Of a stretch of DNA of 64,000 nucleotides, positions 26,273 through 35,262 are shown one piece after another (position 1 is the first letter of the stretch; each line of letters starts with the position of its first letter). The position numbers and the translations under genes are program-made. Source of the DNA: Faucicola osloensis_C (lineage in GTDB: Bacteria > Pseudomonadota > Gammaproteobacteria > Pseudomonadales > Moraxellaceae); contig JABAHL010000001.1 in assembly GCA_019353055.1 (NCBI GenBank), positions 248,001 to 312,000 of the forward strand, in the 5' to 3' direction. The notes beneath the pieces are model-generated. The model was given only the letters and a program-made list of their open reading frames with translations, was not told the origin of the DNA and ran no database searches.

Positions 26273-27379
26273 ATGAAAACACTCAAGCTACGCATACGAG
26301 ATAAACACACAGACCAACTAAACCGCCTAAGCGGTTCGGTCAATTTCGTATGGAATTACGTCAATGACTTGAGTTACAAGCATCTGCAAAAGACTGGCAA
26401 GTTCTTTTCAGCCTACGACCTAAACGAATACACCAAAGGTAGCGGTGAACTGGTTGGCTTACACTCGCAAACCATTCAAGCCATCAACGAAACCCACGCC
26501 AAAGCTAGAAAACAATTCAAAAAAGCCAAACTATCATGGCGAACCAATAACCCAAAATCAAAACGTAAATCGCTAGGTTGGCTACCATTTAAACAATCGG
26601 CTATTAAGCACATTACCACGCACCAAATTGGTAAAAAAGGCTTAAAATCCACCTTACAGCTTAGTTTAGCCAAAGGACAAAAACTAGTCATTGACCTATG
26701 GGACACCTACAACCTATCGCTTTACCAAATCAACACACTAGAAATCGTCCAAGACAGCCGTAACCGTTGGTATGCCTGTATCACAGTCAAAGACTATCCC
26801 AAACAATCATGCGGAACAGGTAGTGTAGGTATTGACTTAGGACTTAAAGACAGTGCTACCGCCTCAAACGGTGACAAGCTAACCATTAAGCAAACGCTAA
26901 AATATGCAAAACAATTAGCTATAGCCCAACGCTCAAACAACAAAAAACGTATCAAGGCTATCCATGCCAAAATCAAAAACACAAGGCAAGACCTGATACA
27001 CAAATTCACCACCCAATTAGTCAAAGACAATGCCCTAATCGTGGTCGGTGATGTGAAAACCACCCAATTTAACAGTAAAAAAGGCAAACTCGCCAAATCG
27101 GTATATGATGCAGGTTGGTTTGAGCTTAAACGACAATTGACCTATAAATGCGAGAACGCAGGTTGTCGTTTTGAAATCGTATCAGAGCGATACACTACCC
27201 AAACTTGCTCGTGTTGCGGTCAAATTGACCGCAATAGTCCGAAAGGTAGAGCAGGCTTGCGAATAAGAGAATGGACTTGTGCAATGTGTGGCACATGGCA
27301 TGATAGAGATATTAATGCCAGTCGGAACATTCTTGCGGTCGGGCTTGGCCGTCTGGGAGCAGGAATCCCCTCACTTTAG
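26273..27379 (+). CDS. tnpB: TnpB, RNA-guided endonuclease of the IS605 group (copy 2)
   Basis: This 368-residue protein has the same layout as copy 1: RuvC-I Asp in GIDLGLKDSATASNG, VVGDVKTTQF at the RuvC-II position, zinc ribbon CSCC...CAMC and RuvC-III Asp in WHDRDINASRNI. Many third-position differences from copy 1 with a conserved protein (for example GDMSSS versus GQIDRNS in the zinc loop) show that both copies evolved under selection on protein, not as a recent duplication. The guide RNA should end at the right end 27396 and continue into the flank. Confidence 0.9.
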   Translation: MKTLKLRIRDKHTDQLNRLSGSVNFVWNYVNDLSYKHLQKTGKFFSAYDLNEYTKGSGELVGLHSQTIQAINETHAKARKQFKKAKLSWRTNNPKSKRKSLGWLPFKQSAIKHITTHQIGKKGLKSTLQLSLAKGQKLVIDLWDTYNLSLYQINTLEIVQDSRNRWYACITVKDYPKQSCGTGSVGIDLGLKDSATASNGDKLTIKQTLKYAKQLAIAQRSNNKKRIKAIHAKIKNTRQDLIHKFTTQLVKDNALIVVGDVKTTQFNSKKGKLAKSVYDAGWFELKRQLTYKCENAGCRFEIVSERYTTQTCSCCGQIDRNSPKGRAGLRIREWTCAMCGTWHDRDINASRNILAVGLGRLGAGIPSL

Positions 27380-27403
27380 GGAGGGGAGGAAGTCAATGGC
27401 AAA

Positions 27404-29650
27404 TTATTTGTGGCGAATCGCCCACGACTGGTGAATAGGGCGTTTACTATCAAAATCAAAGCCGATGGTTTGGTTGGTCATTTCTTCAACGTGATAGCGG
27501 TTGTTGATTTCATCATCGAGCACAAATTTGGTAAAGTTATTGGAAAAATACAACACGCCTTCAGCGGATAAGCGATTCATGGCACGGTTGATGAGCGGTA
27601 CGTGGTCGCGCTGCACATCAAAAGTACCTTGAAATTTTTTGGAGTTAGAAAAAGTCGGCGGATCGATAAAAATCACATCGTACTGCTCAGTATTGCTTTT
27701 AATCCATTCAAAAATATCTTGGGCAATAAATTGGTAGCTTGGCAAATCTGGCAAGCCGTTTAGGGCAAAATTTTTGCGTCCCCAATCCAGATAGTTTTGT
27801 GATAAATCCACCGATGTCACCGCTTTTGCCCCGCCCAATGCCGCATGCACACTGGCAGTACAAGTATAAGCAAACAGATTAAGCACCGTTTTACCGCGTG
27901 AGTTTTCTGCAATAATTTTTCGGATGCTGCGATGGTCAAGGAATAACCCTGTATCCAAATAATCGCTAAAGTTCACCAAAAAATACGCCCGTTGGTTGTT
28001 GGCGGTTGGCTCGCTGACCACATGGAATTTACCCGAATTGGCTTTCTTCTCATACTGCTCATTGCCCGATTGGCGGGCGCGGGTTTTGATAAACACTTGC
28101 TCACGGTTCACTTGTAAGGCTTCACGCACGCCATGCAGCGCTAGATTAAAGCGTTTTTTGGCGGTCTCTAACGGGATTGATTTGGGGGCGGCATATTCTT
28201 GCACATGCACAAATTCGCCATATACATCCACCGCTACTTTAAAATCAGGTAAGTCGGCATCATACACCCGCAGATTGGTCACGGCTTGTTTGTGAGCGAG
28301 TTTGCGCAGATTGGCAAGATTTTTTTGTAGTCGATTGATAAAATCTTGACCTTCTTCTACGGTGATTTCACGCTTTTCAAAACGCGTAATAAGCGGTGTG
28401 TCTTTACTCTTTAACAGCTCACCATAACGAAAATAAACGGTGAGAGCACCATTATGACAGCGTAGGGTTTTTGGCTCGGCAAGGGGTAGGACGTCGGCTT
28501 GTTCAACTTTGGCAGCGAGGACACCCAAAGTCACTTTGGCAGGGCTATCTGCAAACAGGGCTTGTAGTTTTTTACCCAAACCTTGATACAAGGGTTTAAT
28601 CAATTCTTCTTCACCCAGACGCTCACCATACGGTGGGTTGGTGATAAACAGGGGATTGACCCAACCATTGACTTGTTTTTCTAGTGCCAAATTAAGGGTC
28701 GCCAGTGAGCGCTGCTGCAAGGTAATACGGTTGATGATAGGCGTCAAACCTGCGGCGATTAAATTTTTGTGCGTGGCTCGAACCGCGCCCGAGTCCATAT
28801 CAAAAGCAAATACCGCGGGCATCTCGCCATTTGCCATGGCATTTAGGCGGTGATGAAAACGGGTTTGCGCGTCTTGCACCATAGCCTCCCAAAGGGCAGT
28901 ATCATGATGTTGCCATGCATAAAACCCAAATTGGCTATCGGCTTTATCCAGTCCCACGGCATAATCTGCGCTCATCAGCAAGGCTTCAATAATCAGCGTG
29001 CCTGAGCCGCACATCGGGTCGACAATACTGTCAAATTGGGTGGTGTGAAAATTCACGCTATAGAGCAGGGCAGCCGCCAAGTTTTCTTTGAGTGGCGCTT
29101 CAGTCATCGCAGCACGATAACCACGGCGGTGCAAACTGGTACCTGATAAATCTAGATACAATTCAGCTTGTTTGTCACCCACAGTAGCGACAATGCCAAA
29201 ATCGGGGTTTTTATCGACATTGGGGCGACGACCGAACTGCTCGTTAAATTGGTCAGCAATCGCATCTTTGACACGCAGCATGGTGAATTGCTGGTTGGCT
29301 TGTACGCGCTTATCTAGGGTCAAACGAATCGCAAAGGTCTGCTGCAAATCAAATAACTGGGTCCATTTGACAGTTTTGGCAAAGGTATAGAGCTGTTCTG
29401 CAATATCGTACTCCGGATTGATGTTCTTTTTGCCCAGTGGTAGCAATACCCGTGATGCCACACGAGACCATAGACAAACTTGATAAATCTGCGCTAACGT
29501 CAATGTCGCCATCAGCCGACCCGTGCGCTCAATTTGTGTATCTATACCAAAGCTTGCCAGCTCAGTTTGTAAGGGAATCTCTAGCCCATCCGCACAAGTG
29601 ATTACAATGTGAAAAGTTTGCCCAACGGGCGTTGTATTGCTGTCTGTCAT
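27404..29650 (-). CDS. rlmL: Bifunctional 23S rRNA methyltransferase RlmKL
   Basis: This fused enzyme of about 748 residues makes m2G2445 (RlmL half) and m7G2069 (RlmK half) in 23S rRNA. The order is an N-terminal THUMP domain, then DPMCGSGTLIIEALLMS and ITNPPYGERLGEEE. The C-terminal methyltransferase follows, with TVLNLFAYTCTASVHAALGGA and FIDPPTFSNSKKF. I start at ATG 29650 (MTDSNTT); an in-frame start four codons upstream is possible. The stop is 7 bp from the right end of IS copy 2. Confidence 0.95.
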   Translation of the reverse strand: MTDSNTTPVGQTFHIVITCADGLEIPLQTELASFGIDTQIERTGRLMATLTLAQIYQVCLWSRVASRVLLPLGKKNINPEYDIAEQLYTFAKTVKWTQLFDLQQTFAIRLTLDKRVQANQQFTMLRVKDAIADQFNEQFGRRPNVDKNPDFGIVATVGDKQAELYLDLSGTSLHRRGYRAAMTEAPLKENLAAALLYSVNFHTTQFDSIVDPMCGSGTLIIEALLMSADYAVGLDKADSQFGFYAWQHHDTALWEAMVQDAQTRFHHRLNAMANGEMPAVFAFDMDSGAVRATHKNLIAAGLTPIINRITLQQRSLATLNLALEKQVNGWVNPLFITNPPYGERLGEEELIKPLYQGLGKKLQALFADSPAKVTLGVLAAKVEQADVLPLAEPKTLRCHNGALTVYFRYGELLKSKDTPLITRFEKREITVEEGQDFINRLQKNLANLRKLAHKQAVTNLRVYDADLPDFKVAVDVYGEFVHVQEYAAPKSIPLETAKKRFNLALHGVREALQVNREQVFIKTRARQSGNEQYEKKANSGKFHVVSEPTANNQRAYFLVNFSDYLDTGLFLDHRSIRKIIAENSRGKTVLNLFAYTCTASVHAALGGAKAVTSVDLSQNYLDWGRKNFALNGLPDLPSYQFIAQDIFEWIKSNTEQYDVIFIDPPTFSNSKKFQGTFDVQRDHVPLINRAMNRLSAEGVLYFSNNFTKFVLDDEINNRYHVEEMTNQTIGFDFDSKRPIHQSWAIRHK

Positions 29651-29746
29651 AAATACTGCCAAAAAAAGTCAAAGTTGATTAATGGCGTATTTTAGCATGA
29701 TTAGCAAAGGACAAATGACAGAATGTCTGAAATTATGGGGAAGTTT

Positions 29747-30853
29747 TTACCGATGGGGCTGCTCGCCGCTTGGCATTAAAAGCTGCATATGAGGGTAAGG
29801 TGTGGTAATGCCGGCATCATCGAGTGCCACTTTGATTTGTTCGCGTAGATTTTCTTTGATAAATGGCATTCGAGACACGTGTGGCGGATTGACCCAAAAC
29901 CGCACAATAAAAAACACCCCAAAATCGCCTATTTTATCCACTGTCGCCGTGGGCGCAGGACGCTCTAATGCCTCTTTGGTGTTGGCTAAAATATCAAGAA
30001 TAATAGCGCGAGCGCTTTCGATATCAGCTTCCAAAGCGATACGCACTTCAATATCAAAACGAATCAGATTTTTGGCAGTTAAATTAATGACTTCCGCTGA
30101 AGCAACGGTTGAATTGGGGAAAATCACGGTGATATTGTCACGGGTTAAAATTTGGGTAGTGCGTAGGGCGATTTGCACCACTTTACCTTCTTTTTCATTG
30201 ATGCTAACCCAATCACCGACTTGAAACGACTGCTCAATCAAAATGGTGATACCAGCAATAAAGTTGGCGAGTGTGGCTTGTGCCGCAAAACCCACGGCGA
30301 TACCCGCAATCCCAAGACCTGCGACCACAGACACAATATCAAAACCAAACTGCGACATTACCGAGGCAATCCACAATACGATGATGAGCATGGACAATAG
30401 ATTGTGCAGTAGTTGTTCAATCGACGCGTTTAGCCCATAATTTTTGAGCATTTTTTGCATCAAATAACCGAGGTTGTACCACGCCATATAAAAAATCACT
30501 GACCAAATACCGGCTTTTGCAGTGGCTTTGACTGTTTCGGGCTCAAAGTTAAGCTGACTCATCACCGCAAGCAAACTTGAAAACAACCACATCAACCGTG
30601 CGATGAGCCTTAACGATTGGCTGTATTTACTGTCTTTGGCGATAAAACGGGCAGAATTGATGAGCAACAAACTTAGCCGATAGACCACGCCCAAAATTAC
30701 CAACAGCACCATAATTTTGATACCTGTACTGGCAACTTTGGAGAGATACAGCGGCCAATTAACCGCTTCATCTTCGAGCGAACCACCGACTGCTTTATAG
30801 ACGTCATAATACAAGTCGTGATAGATATTTTTAAAAAATTGGTTCACGGACAT
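29747..30853 (-). CDS. MscS-family mechanosensitive channel
   Basis: This 368-residue inner-membrane protein has several N-terminal hydrophobic segments (IKIMVLLVILGVVYRLSLLLI, LMWLFSSLLAVM, VIFYMAWYNLGYLM, LLSMLIIVLWIASVM). The pore helix GLGIAGIAVGFAAQATLANFIAG is the MscS TM3 signature, followed by the beta domain FQVGDWVSINEKEGKVVQIALRTTQI. Such channels open under membrane tension and release osmolytes on hypo-osmotic shock. The length is between short MscS and long forms, with an extra TM region at the N-terminus. Confidence 0.92.
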   Translation of the reverse strand: MSVNQFFKNIYHDLYYDVYKAVGGSLEDEAVNWPLYLSKVASTGIKIMVLLVILGVVYRLSLLLINSARFIAKDSKYSQSLRLIARLMWLFSSLLAVMSQLNFEPETVKATAKAGIWSVIFYMAWYNLGYLMQKMLKNYGLNASIEQLLHNLLSMLIIVLWIASVMSQFGFDIVSVVAGLGIAGIAVGFAAQATLANFIAGITILIEQSFQVGDWVSINEKEGKVVQIALRTTQILTRDNITVIFPNSTVASAEVINLTAKNLIRFDIEVRIALEADIESARAIILDILANTKEALERPAPTATVDKIGDFGVFFIVRFWVNPPHVSRMPFIKENLREQIKVALDDAGITTPYPHMQLLMPSGEQPHR

Positions 30854-30903
30854 ACAATGAGTGATCTCAAGTCAAAAAATCAAAATAAAAATAATGTAAG
30901 GCG

Positions 30904-30943
30904 TTTGGGTTAATTTAGGTTGGTTTGGGTTAAAGGGTAGGCA
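30904..30943. repeat. 20-bp-period tandem duplication over the bcp stop
   Basis: TTTGGGTTAA occurs at 30904 and again at 30924, within G/T-rich units of 20 bp that diverge after the first ten bases. The stop of the Bcp-type gene (30930-30932) is in the second unit. Confidence 0.5.
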
Positions 30944-31430
30944 ATATCGCAAGTAATTTATCCAGATGTCCCTTGGCGCGGACATTGCGCATCTCATGAA
31001 CCAGTTTGCCTGCGTTGTCGAAAACTAAGGTTGAGCGCACCACACCAAGACTGACTTTGCCGTACAATTTTTTTTCAGCAATGATGCCAAAATATTGGCA
31101 AAGCTGTTCATCGGTATCACTCACCAGTGCAAAATTAATCTGTTGGTTGGCGATAAATTTTTCATGGCTTTTGACACTATCTCTTGATACGCCAATGACT
31201 TGGTAGCCAAGCTGCTGCAATTGGGTCAAATGCTGGCTAAAATCTTGCGCTTGCACACTACAGCCCGAGGTGTTGTCTTTTGGATAAAAATACACAATCA
31301 AGCCTTTGTCTGACTGCTTGGCATAAGCTGGCAGGTTAATTTGACGCTGGATAAATTGCGCCTGATTTGTAGAATGACAGCTGGTATCCGCTTCAACCGT
31401 GGTGACCAAAAAATTGGGTAGTTGAGTCAT
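30930..31430 (-). CDS. bcp: Bcp/PrxQ-type peroxiredoxin
   Basis: This thiol peroxidase of about 166 residues has the active-site segment FYPKDNTSGCSVQAQDF: the PxxxTxxC motif with the peroxidatic Cys, with Ser where many Bcp proteins have Pro before Gly-Cys. YQVIGVSRDSVKSHEKF and FALVSDTDEQLCQYFGI are typical of the family. The reading frame extends upstream to 31613, but those residues are not family-like. ATG 31430 with GGGAA 7 bp upstream is the best start. It protects the cytoplasm from peroxides with thioredoxin as reductant. Confidence 0.9.
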   Translation of the reverse strand: MTQLPNFLVTTVEADTSCHSTNQAQFIQRQINLPAYAKQSDKGLIVYFYPKDNTSGCSVQAQDFSQHLTQLQQLGYQVIGVSRDSVKSHEKFIANQQINFALVSDTDEQLCQYFGIIAEKKLYGKVSLGVVRSTLVFDNAGKLVHEMRNVRAKGHLDKLLAILPTL

Positions 31431-31503
31431 GGGCATTTCCCAAGCAAAAATTGAACTAACAATATCAGAAAGCCAGATTGAGTACAAACTTCTTGATACG
31501 ACA

Positions 31504-31534
31504 AAACAAAAAAAGACCAGTAAACAACTGGTCT
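31504..31534 (-). terminator. Terminator after the 104-residue exported protein gene
   Basis: AGACCAG, a 7-nt loop and CTGGTCT form the stem. On the minus strand it is followed by TTTTTTTGTTTTG, and it lies between the 104-residue gene and bcp. Confidence 0.85.
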
Positions 31535-31575
31535 GGTGGTACGGCTCTATCGATTCTAGAATTGATTGTAACCGA

Positions 31576-31890
31576 TTAGGGACGGGCTTTATTAAATTTA
31601 ACGCCGTTGCCACACGCTTTCATACGCGCACTGATGGTTTGGAAAGTTTTGTTTTGGCGAACATCTTTGCCACTTTTTACCCAGGTATCAAGCTCATTTT
31701 TTTGCGCTTGGGTGATTTTTGCTTGTTCATCTACCACACAAGTACATACTTTTTTTGCAGAAGCGGCATCAGTGATGTGTTTTTCGGTCATTTGGGTGGC
31801 GCAAGCATTGACATATTGTGGATTGGCAGCATGTGCGGCAAACGGCAAAACCATGCTAGCAAATAGGGTCACGATGGCTGAATGTTTCAT
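31576..31890 (-). CDS. Small exported cysteine-containing protein, unknown function
   Basis: This 104-residue protein has a clear signal peptide (MKHSAIVTLFASMVLPFAAHA, cleavage near residue 21). The mature domain has four Cys (NACATQM, KVCTCVVDEQ, MKACGNG), which could form two disulfides in the periplasm, and a helical charged body (ITQAQKNELDTWVKSGKDV). I recognise the pattern only as a conserved hypothetical small periplasmic protein. It stands alone with its own terminator. Confidence 0.7.
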   Translation of the reverse strand: MKHSAIVTLFASMVLPFAAHAANPQYVNACATQMTEKHITDAASAKKVCTCVVDEQAKITQAQKNELDTWVKSGKDVRQNKTFQTISARMKACGNGVKFNKARP

Positions 31891-31997
31891 AGTTTATCCT
31901 CATAAGAGACAGCAGTATAGAACAGTAGGTGTTCAATCGTACAATGGCTAGCTTTACCGTTGACGCAATAAAGCTGGCAGGATTTGATGCTGATAGA

Positions 31998-32708
31998 TTA
32001 CTGATAAATCGTTGGGTCATCTATTTCAGCTTGTAAAAAACCTTGCTGACGTAGATAACAGCTATCGCAGTGTCCGCAAGCGCGCCCTTCGCTATCTGCG
32101 CGGTAGCATGACACGGTCAAAGCATAATTAACCCCAAGCGATATCCCCAACTTAATGATTTCCGCTTTACTTAAATGCAACAATGGCGTTGCAATGTGGA
32201 GATGATTGCCCATCACACCGGCTTTGGTAGCGAGATTTGCCATGTTTTCAAAGGCTTCAATATATTCAGGACGACAATCAGGATAGCCTGAGTAATCGAC
32301 TGCATTGACACCAATCACAATGGCATTGGACTGTGTCACCTCTGCCAATGCCAGCGCATACGACAAAAAAATGGTATTACGCGCAGGTACATAGGTGATT
32401 GGAATGCTGTCATTATGCTGATTATCGCTAAAATCTGTTTGTTTGGCATCGGGCACCACCAGCGAAGCATCGGTCAACGCTGAGCCACCTAACTGTGCCA
32501 AATCAATATCGATAATACGATGGTTGACTTGAGCTGTCGCGGCGATTTTTTTAGCGGCATTAAGTTCGCTATTGTGGCGCTGACCGTAGTTAAAGCTTAC
32601 TGCTGTGACGTTGGCATAATTGGCTTTTGCCCAATAAAGGCAAGTCACGGAATCTAGCCCACCCGAGAGTAAGACGACGGCGTTTTGTGGTGTGGTTGAT
32701 GTACTCAT
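31998..32708 (-). CDS. queC: 7-cyano-7-deazaguanine synthase QueC
   Basis: This 236-residue ATP-dependent enzyme converts 7-carboxy-7-deazaguanine and ammonia to preQ0 in queuosine synthesis. The PP-loop is LLSGGLDSVTCLY. YVPARNTIFLSYALALAE and the four-Cys zinc site CYRADSEGRACGHCDSC near the C-terminus are diagnostic. No other queuosine genes are adjacent, and no preQ1 riboswitch is visible in its short leader. Confidence 0.95.
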   Translation of the reverse strand: MSTSTTPQNAVVLLSGGLDSVTCLYWAKANYANVTAVSFNYGQRHNSELNAAKKIAATAQVNHRIIDIDLAQLGGSALTDASLVVPDAKQTDFSDNQHNDSIPITYVPARNTIFLSYALALAEVTQSNAIVIGVNAVDYSGYPDCRPEYIEAFENMANLATKAGVMGNHLHIATPLLHLSKAEIIKLGISLGVNYALTVSCYRADSEGRACGHCDSCYLRQQGFLQAEIDDPTIYQ

Positions 32709-32988
32709 AAAAATTTACTAACGACAAAAGGTGTATTTTATCAGAACTGAAGCAATTGTTGATGGGAAAATATTGGGATAAAAGTAGTCAACGCAATATT
32801 AGCCAAAAAACATTTCAAAAAACGGGTCTCACTACCAGTAAATATTTGCGTACTCCACTAAAAAACCTTATAAAATAACCAAGAAGTTTTAAACCGAGAG
32901 TTAAACTACGTTATCCGACACTTTAGCCCGAACTATACCATTGTCGTCATTGCATCATTTTTCATTTTTTCTTTGTTTAAGGTCACTT

Positions 32989-33867
32989 ATGATAGTTCAA
33001 GCCCATTTTGTTAGCCATACTGCCATCTTATCAGCCGTAATTGTTAGCTTACTGTATTTGACAGGTTGTAGTGTTGCGCCTTCAGCCCCCAAGCCCGATA
33101 GCAAAACTACTGTTACTATCCCTACTACTATTCCTGCCACCCAAGCTAACACAGATACCCAAACACTCACCACGTGCCCGCTAGACAAGGCGTTACAAAA
33201 ATGTGCCAGCGAGTTTTTGGATAAAACTCAGCCGACAATGACCGCCAAGCTGTCGCAACAAACCTACCCGCTGTGCTTTAATGGCTTTGCCATGATGTAT
33301 TCGGGGGTCACCAAAACCCCTATTTGGGTCGCTGAGCATTTGACGCGACAACGAATAACGGCTGCCAAAACCTTGGTCAGAGAGGATAACTTTCATGAAG
33401 AAACTCGCCTGCCAACCGAGGTGCGTAGCTTATTGAGCGATTATACCCGTACCGGATTTGACAGAGGGCATTTAGCGCCCAATGCTGATATGGCAACCAC
33501 GGACTCACAATTTGATAGTTTTAGTTTAGCCAATATCGCCCCACAAACGCCTGACAACAACCGGAAAACTTGGGTGAAAATTGAAACACAAACTCGCAAC
33601 CTGACCAACCAATATGGCTCAGCTTATGTAGTGACAGGGGTGGCGTTCTTAACACCGGAAGTCAAACGGCTAAAAAATCGCGTGTTGGTGCCATCGCATT
33701 TTTTTAAAGCGGTATATTTGCCATCACAACATCAAGCGATAGCATTTTTTAGCCCGAATGATGATAGCGGAACCTTTGAAAAAATTAGCCTAAGCACCCT
33801 TAAAAAACGCACAGGGGCCAATGCGTTTCCCAGTTTACCGAGCAATGTAGCGACTATTTCACCATAA
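32989..33867 (+). CDS. Secreted DNA/RNA non-specific endonuclease (NUC1 family) lipoprotein
   Basis: This beta-beta-alpha-metal nuclease of about 292 residues has a lipobox signal (LLYLTGC) followed by a Thr/Pro-rich linker. The catalytic DRGH motif is in TGFDRGHLAPNADMATT, with the general-base His and metal-binding Asn in NIAPQTPDNNRKTWVKIE. The C-terminal FFKAVYLPSQHQAIAFF fits the NUC family. It may degrade extracellular DNA for nutrition, biofilm remodelling or natural-transformation-related processing. I start at ATG 32989 with AAGG upstream; the TTG at 32941 is rejected. Confidence 0.9.
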   Translation: MIVQAHFVSHTAILSAVIVSLLYLTGCSVAPSAPKPDSKTTVTIPTTIPATQANTDTQTLTTCPLDKALQKCASEFLDKTQPTMTAKLSQQTYPLCFNGFAMMYSGVTKTPIWVAEHLTRQRITAAKTLVREDNFHEETRLPTEVRSLLSDYTRTGFDRGHLAPNADMATTDSQFDSFSLANIAPQTPDNNRKTWVKIETQTRNLTNQYGSAYVVTGVAFLTPEVKRLKNRVLVPSHFFKAVYLPSQHQAIAFFSPNDDSGTFEKISLSTLKKRTGANAFPSLPSNVATISP

Positions 33868-33927
33868 CCAAAATCAGTAATTAGCAAGTCAAAAACTAGC
33901 AAAACAGTAACTAAACAGGGGGAAAAG

Positions 33928-34197
33928 ATGAGTGCTTTTAAACCATTTCAAAATGATAGCCAAAGCTTCGGATTGGGCGAATTTACCCTTGAGAATCAAG
34001 GAGAGCAAGTCAATCTCTACGGCAGTGCGACATTTACGTTGGATAAACAAAGTTTAGCCACGGCAAAACAATTGCAAGATGTGTTGAGCCAAATCGTTGC
34101 GTATTTAGAAGCCCATCAAGCGCAAACGGTGGAAAAATCTACCACGCAACAGCAGCAAGCGTCGCACGTGGATGAAGTGAATAATCCTTTCTTATAA
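33928..34197 (+). CDS. Small cytosolic conserved hypothetical protein
   Basis: This 89-residue protein without signal or membrane segment has a start supported by AGGGGGAAAAG just before the ATG. Visible features are FKPFQNDSQSFGLGEFTLENQGEQVNLYGSATFTLD, then a helix (KQLQDVLSQIVAYLEAHQ), a Gln-rich linker and a C-terminal DEVNNPFL. From memory, similar small proteins ending in D-x-V-x-NPF occur in other gammaproteobacteria, without known function. It is 60 bp after the nuclease gene with no terminator between, so it may share a transcript. Confidence 0.75.
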   Translation: MSAFKPFQNDSQSFGLGEFTLENQGEQVNLYGSATFTLDKQSLATAKQLQDVLSQIVAYLEAHQAQTVEKSTTQQQQASHVDEVNNPFL

Positions 34198-34198
34198 A

Positions 34199-34233
34199 TA
34201 AAAAAAGCGCAAATCAAACAATTTGCGCTTTTT
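34199..34233 (+). terminator. Terminator after nuclease/89-residue gene pair
   Basis: AAAAAAGCGCAAAT, a 6-nt loop and ATTTGCGCTTTTT form the hairpin. A closely similar stem sequence recurs at 38456-38486. Confidence 0.88.
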
Positions 34234-34255
34234 ATGGGCAGCTATTTATGGGTAA
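34228..34255. repeat. 14-bp imperfect tandem duplication at the terminator edge
   Basis: CTTTTTATGGGCAG is followed directly by CTATTTATGGGTAA, 11 of 14 identical. It begins in the 3' arm of the terminator. Confidence 0.5.
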
Positions 34256-34275
34256 CCTAGGCATCAAGCTAGACA

Positions 34276-35055
34276 TTAAAACTGATAGTTAAAGCCAATT
34301 TTAGTTTTGCTATCGACACGGTTATCAACCAGTGGGCTGTCTTTTTGCTCATCGCTCAAATATTCTAAATGCTGACTGATAAACGCACTCCAGCGTGGCG
34401 AAATGGCGTAACTGGCGCTGACATTGACATAGGGGGTAATGCTACTATCAGCGTTATAAGCTTTTATTCCTGTTATTCCTGTGCGTAGCGATTCTTGCTC
34501 AGAAACACCAAAGTAGTAATTGTTGTACTTGTCATTGTACCACTGCAGTCCTAACTCAGGATAAATGGTGATTTTATCATCCATTACCTTAAATCTGCTT
34601 AAGTGCGCCACTTTTGCGCTAGTACCATCACTGCGACCCAATGCATCAGTTTCCACTTGCGCTTTAAAGCCACCATACGGGGTAATGCGCATATAGCTAG
34701 TGCCCACCATAGCAGACCATTTACGCTCATCAAGTCCTTTTAAAGCCGCTGTGCTCGCATCGTCTGGATCAAATGAACGGCTATCGTAGCTTGCGGTCAA
34801 TCGCCATTCGTTTTGTGCATCTTTGTAGGGATAATAACCCGCTTCACTGCCTTCAATGTAGACTCGATTGTTGTCATAAAATGCCTGTGGCATTATCGTA
34901 ACATCATTGTCCTTGTCGTACGCGTAATTGTTGATTGACGCGTTTAACCCTAATTTAAAGCGGGCATTGGTATCCACTGGCATGGAGGCTGCGTAGGCAA
35001 ATGTTGTGCCCAATATACTGGCAAGTACCAGACAAGGCGCGAAAAATTGTTTCAT
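34276..35055 (-). CDS. MipA/OmpV-family outer-membrane protein
   Basis: This beta-barrel protein of about 259 residues has a signal peptide (FFAPCLVLASILGTTFAYAAS) and a C-terminal Phe (GFNYQF). The barrel has the family pattern: PQAFYDNNRVYIEGSEAGYYPYKD, YDSRSFDPDDASTAALKGLDERKWSAMVG, YYFGVSEQESLRTGI. Members include E. coli MipA, an MltA/PBP1B scaffolding partner, and OmpV-type proteins. The specific role cannot be deduced. I start at ATG 35055 with AGGA upstream, because the 29 codons before it would spoil the signal peptide. Confidence 0.82.
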   Translation of the reverse strand: MKQFFAPCLVLASILGTTFAYAASMPVDTNARFKLGLNASINNYAYDKDNDVTIMPQAFYDNNRVYIEGSEAGYYPYKDAQNEWRLTASYDSRSFDPDDASTAALKGLDERKWSAMVGTSYMRITPYGGFKAQVETDALGRSDGTSAKVAHLSRFKVMDDKITIYPELGLQWYNDKYNNYYFGVSEQESLRTGITGIKAYNADSSITPYVNVSASYAISPRWSAFISQHLEYLSDEQKDSPLVDNRVDSKTKIGFNYQF

Positions 35056-35262
35056 AAAAACATCCTGTGAGAGTGGGTCATACAAAAAAGTGCTGACAGG
35101 CGTAAAGCGTAGAAAATGACAACCGATTTGCCTGTGAACCATACAGCAAGGTGATAAATTTATTATGGCATAAAAAGGTCAGCGCAAATAGTTGAATTTA
35201 AAGGTGCGATAGATGAAATCCAAGCCAGCGTAAATCATTGAGCTATCTTGAGAACACCATTA

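Larger units (their letters stand above)
25729..27396. mobile_element. IS200/IS605-type element, copy 2 (inverted relative to copy 1)
   Basis: Shared sequence runs from TTTTATCCTCTG (25729) to GGAGGAAGTCAA (27396), about 1.67 kb, with tnpA (-) and tnpB (+) divergent. The left-end hairpin CCACCG/CGGTGG is at 25752-25771. The element lies between a terminator T-tract and the rlmKL stop (27404), so it disrupts no gene. Both genes are intact. Together with copy 1 it makes an inverted pair about 4.7 kb apart, able in principle to support inversion by homologous recombination. Confidence 0.9.

Noticed and set aside
25729..27396. Idea that the tnpB genes are broken by the missing RuvC-II Glu
   Set aside because: Both copies keep full length and all other motifs despite many silent differences, so decay is unlikely; the altered site is reported as a variant instead.
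33868..34197. Idea that the 89-residue protein is an immunity partner of the NUC1 nuclease
   Set aside because: The nuclease is exported and the small protein resembles a widespread conserved type ending in NPF, so adjacency alone does not support immunity.
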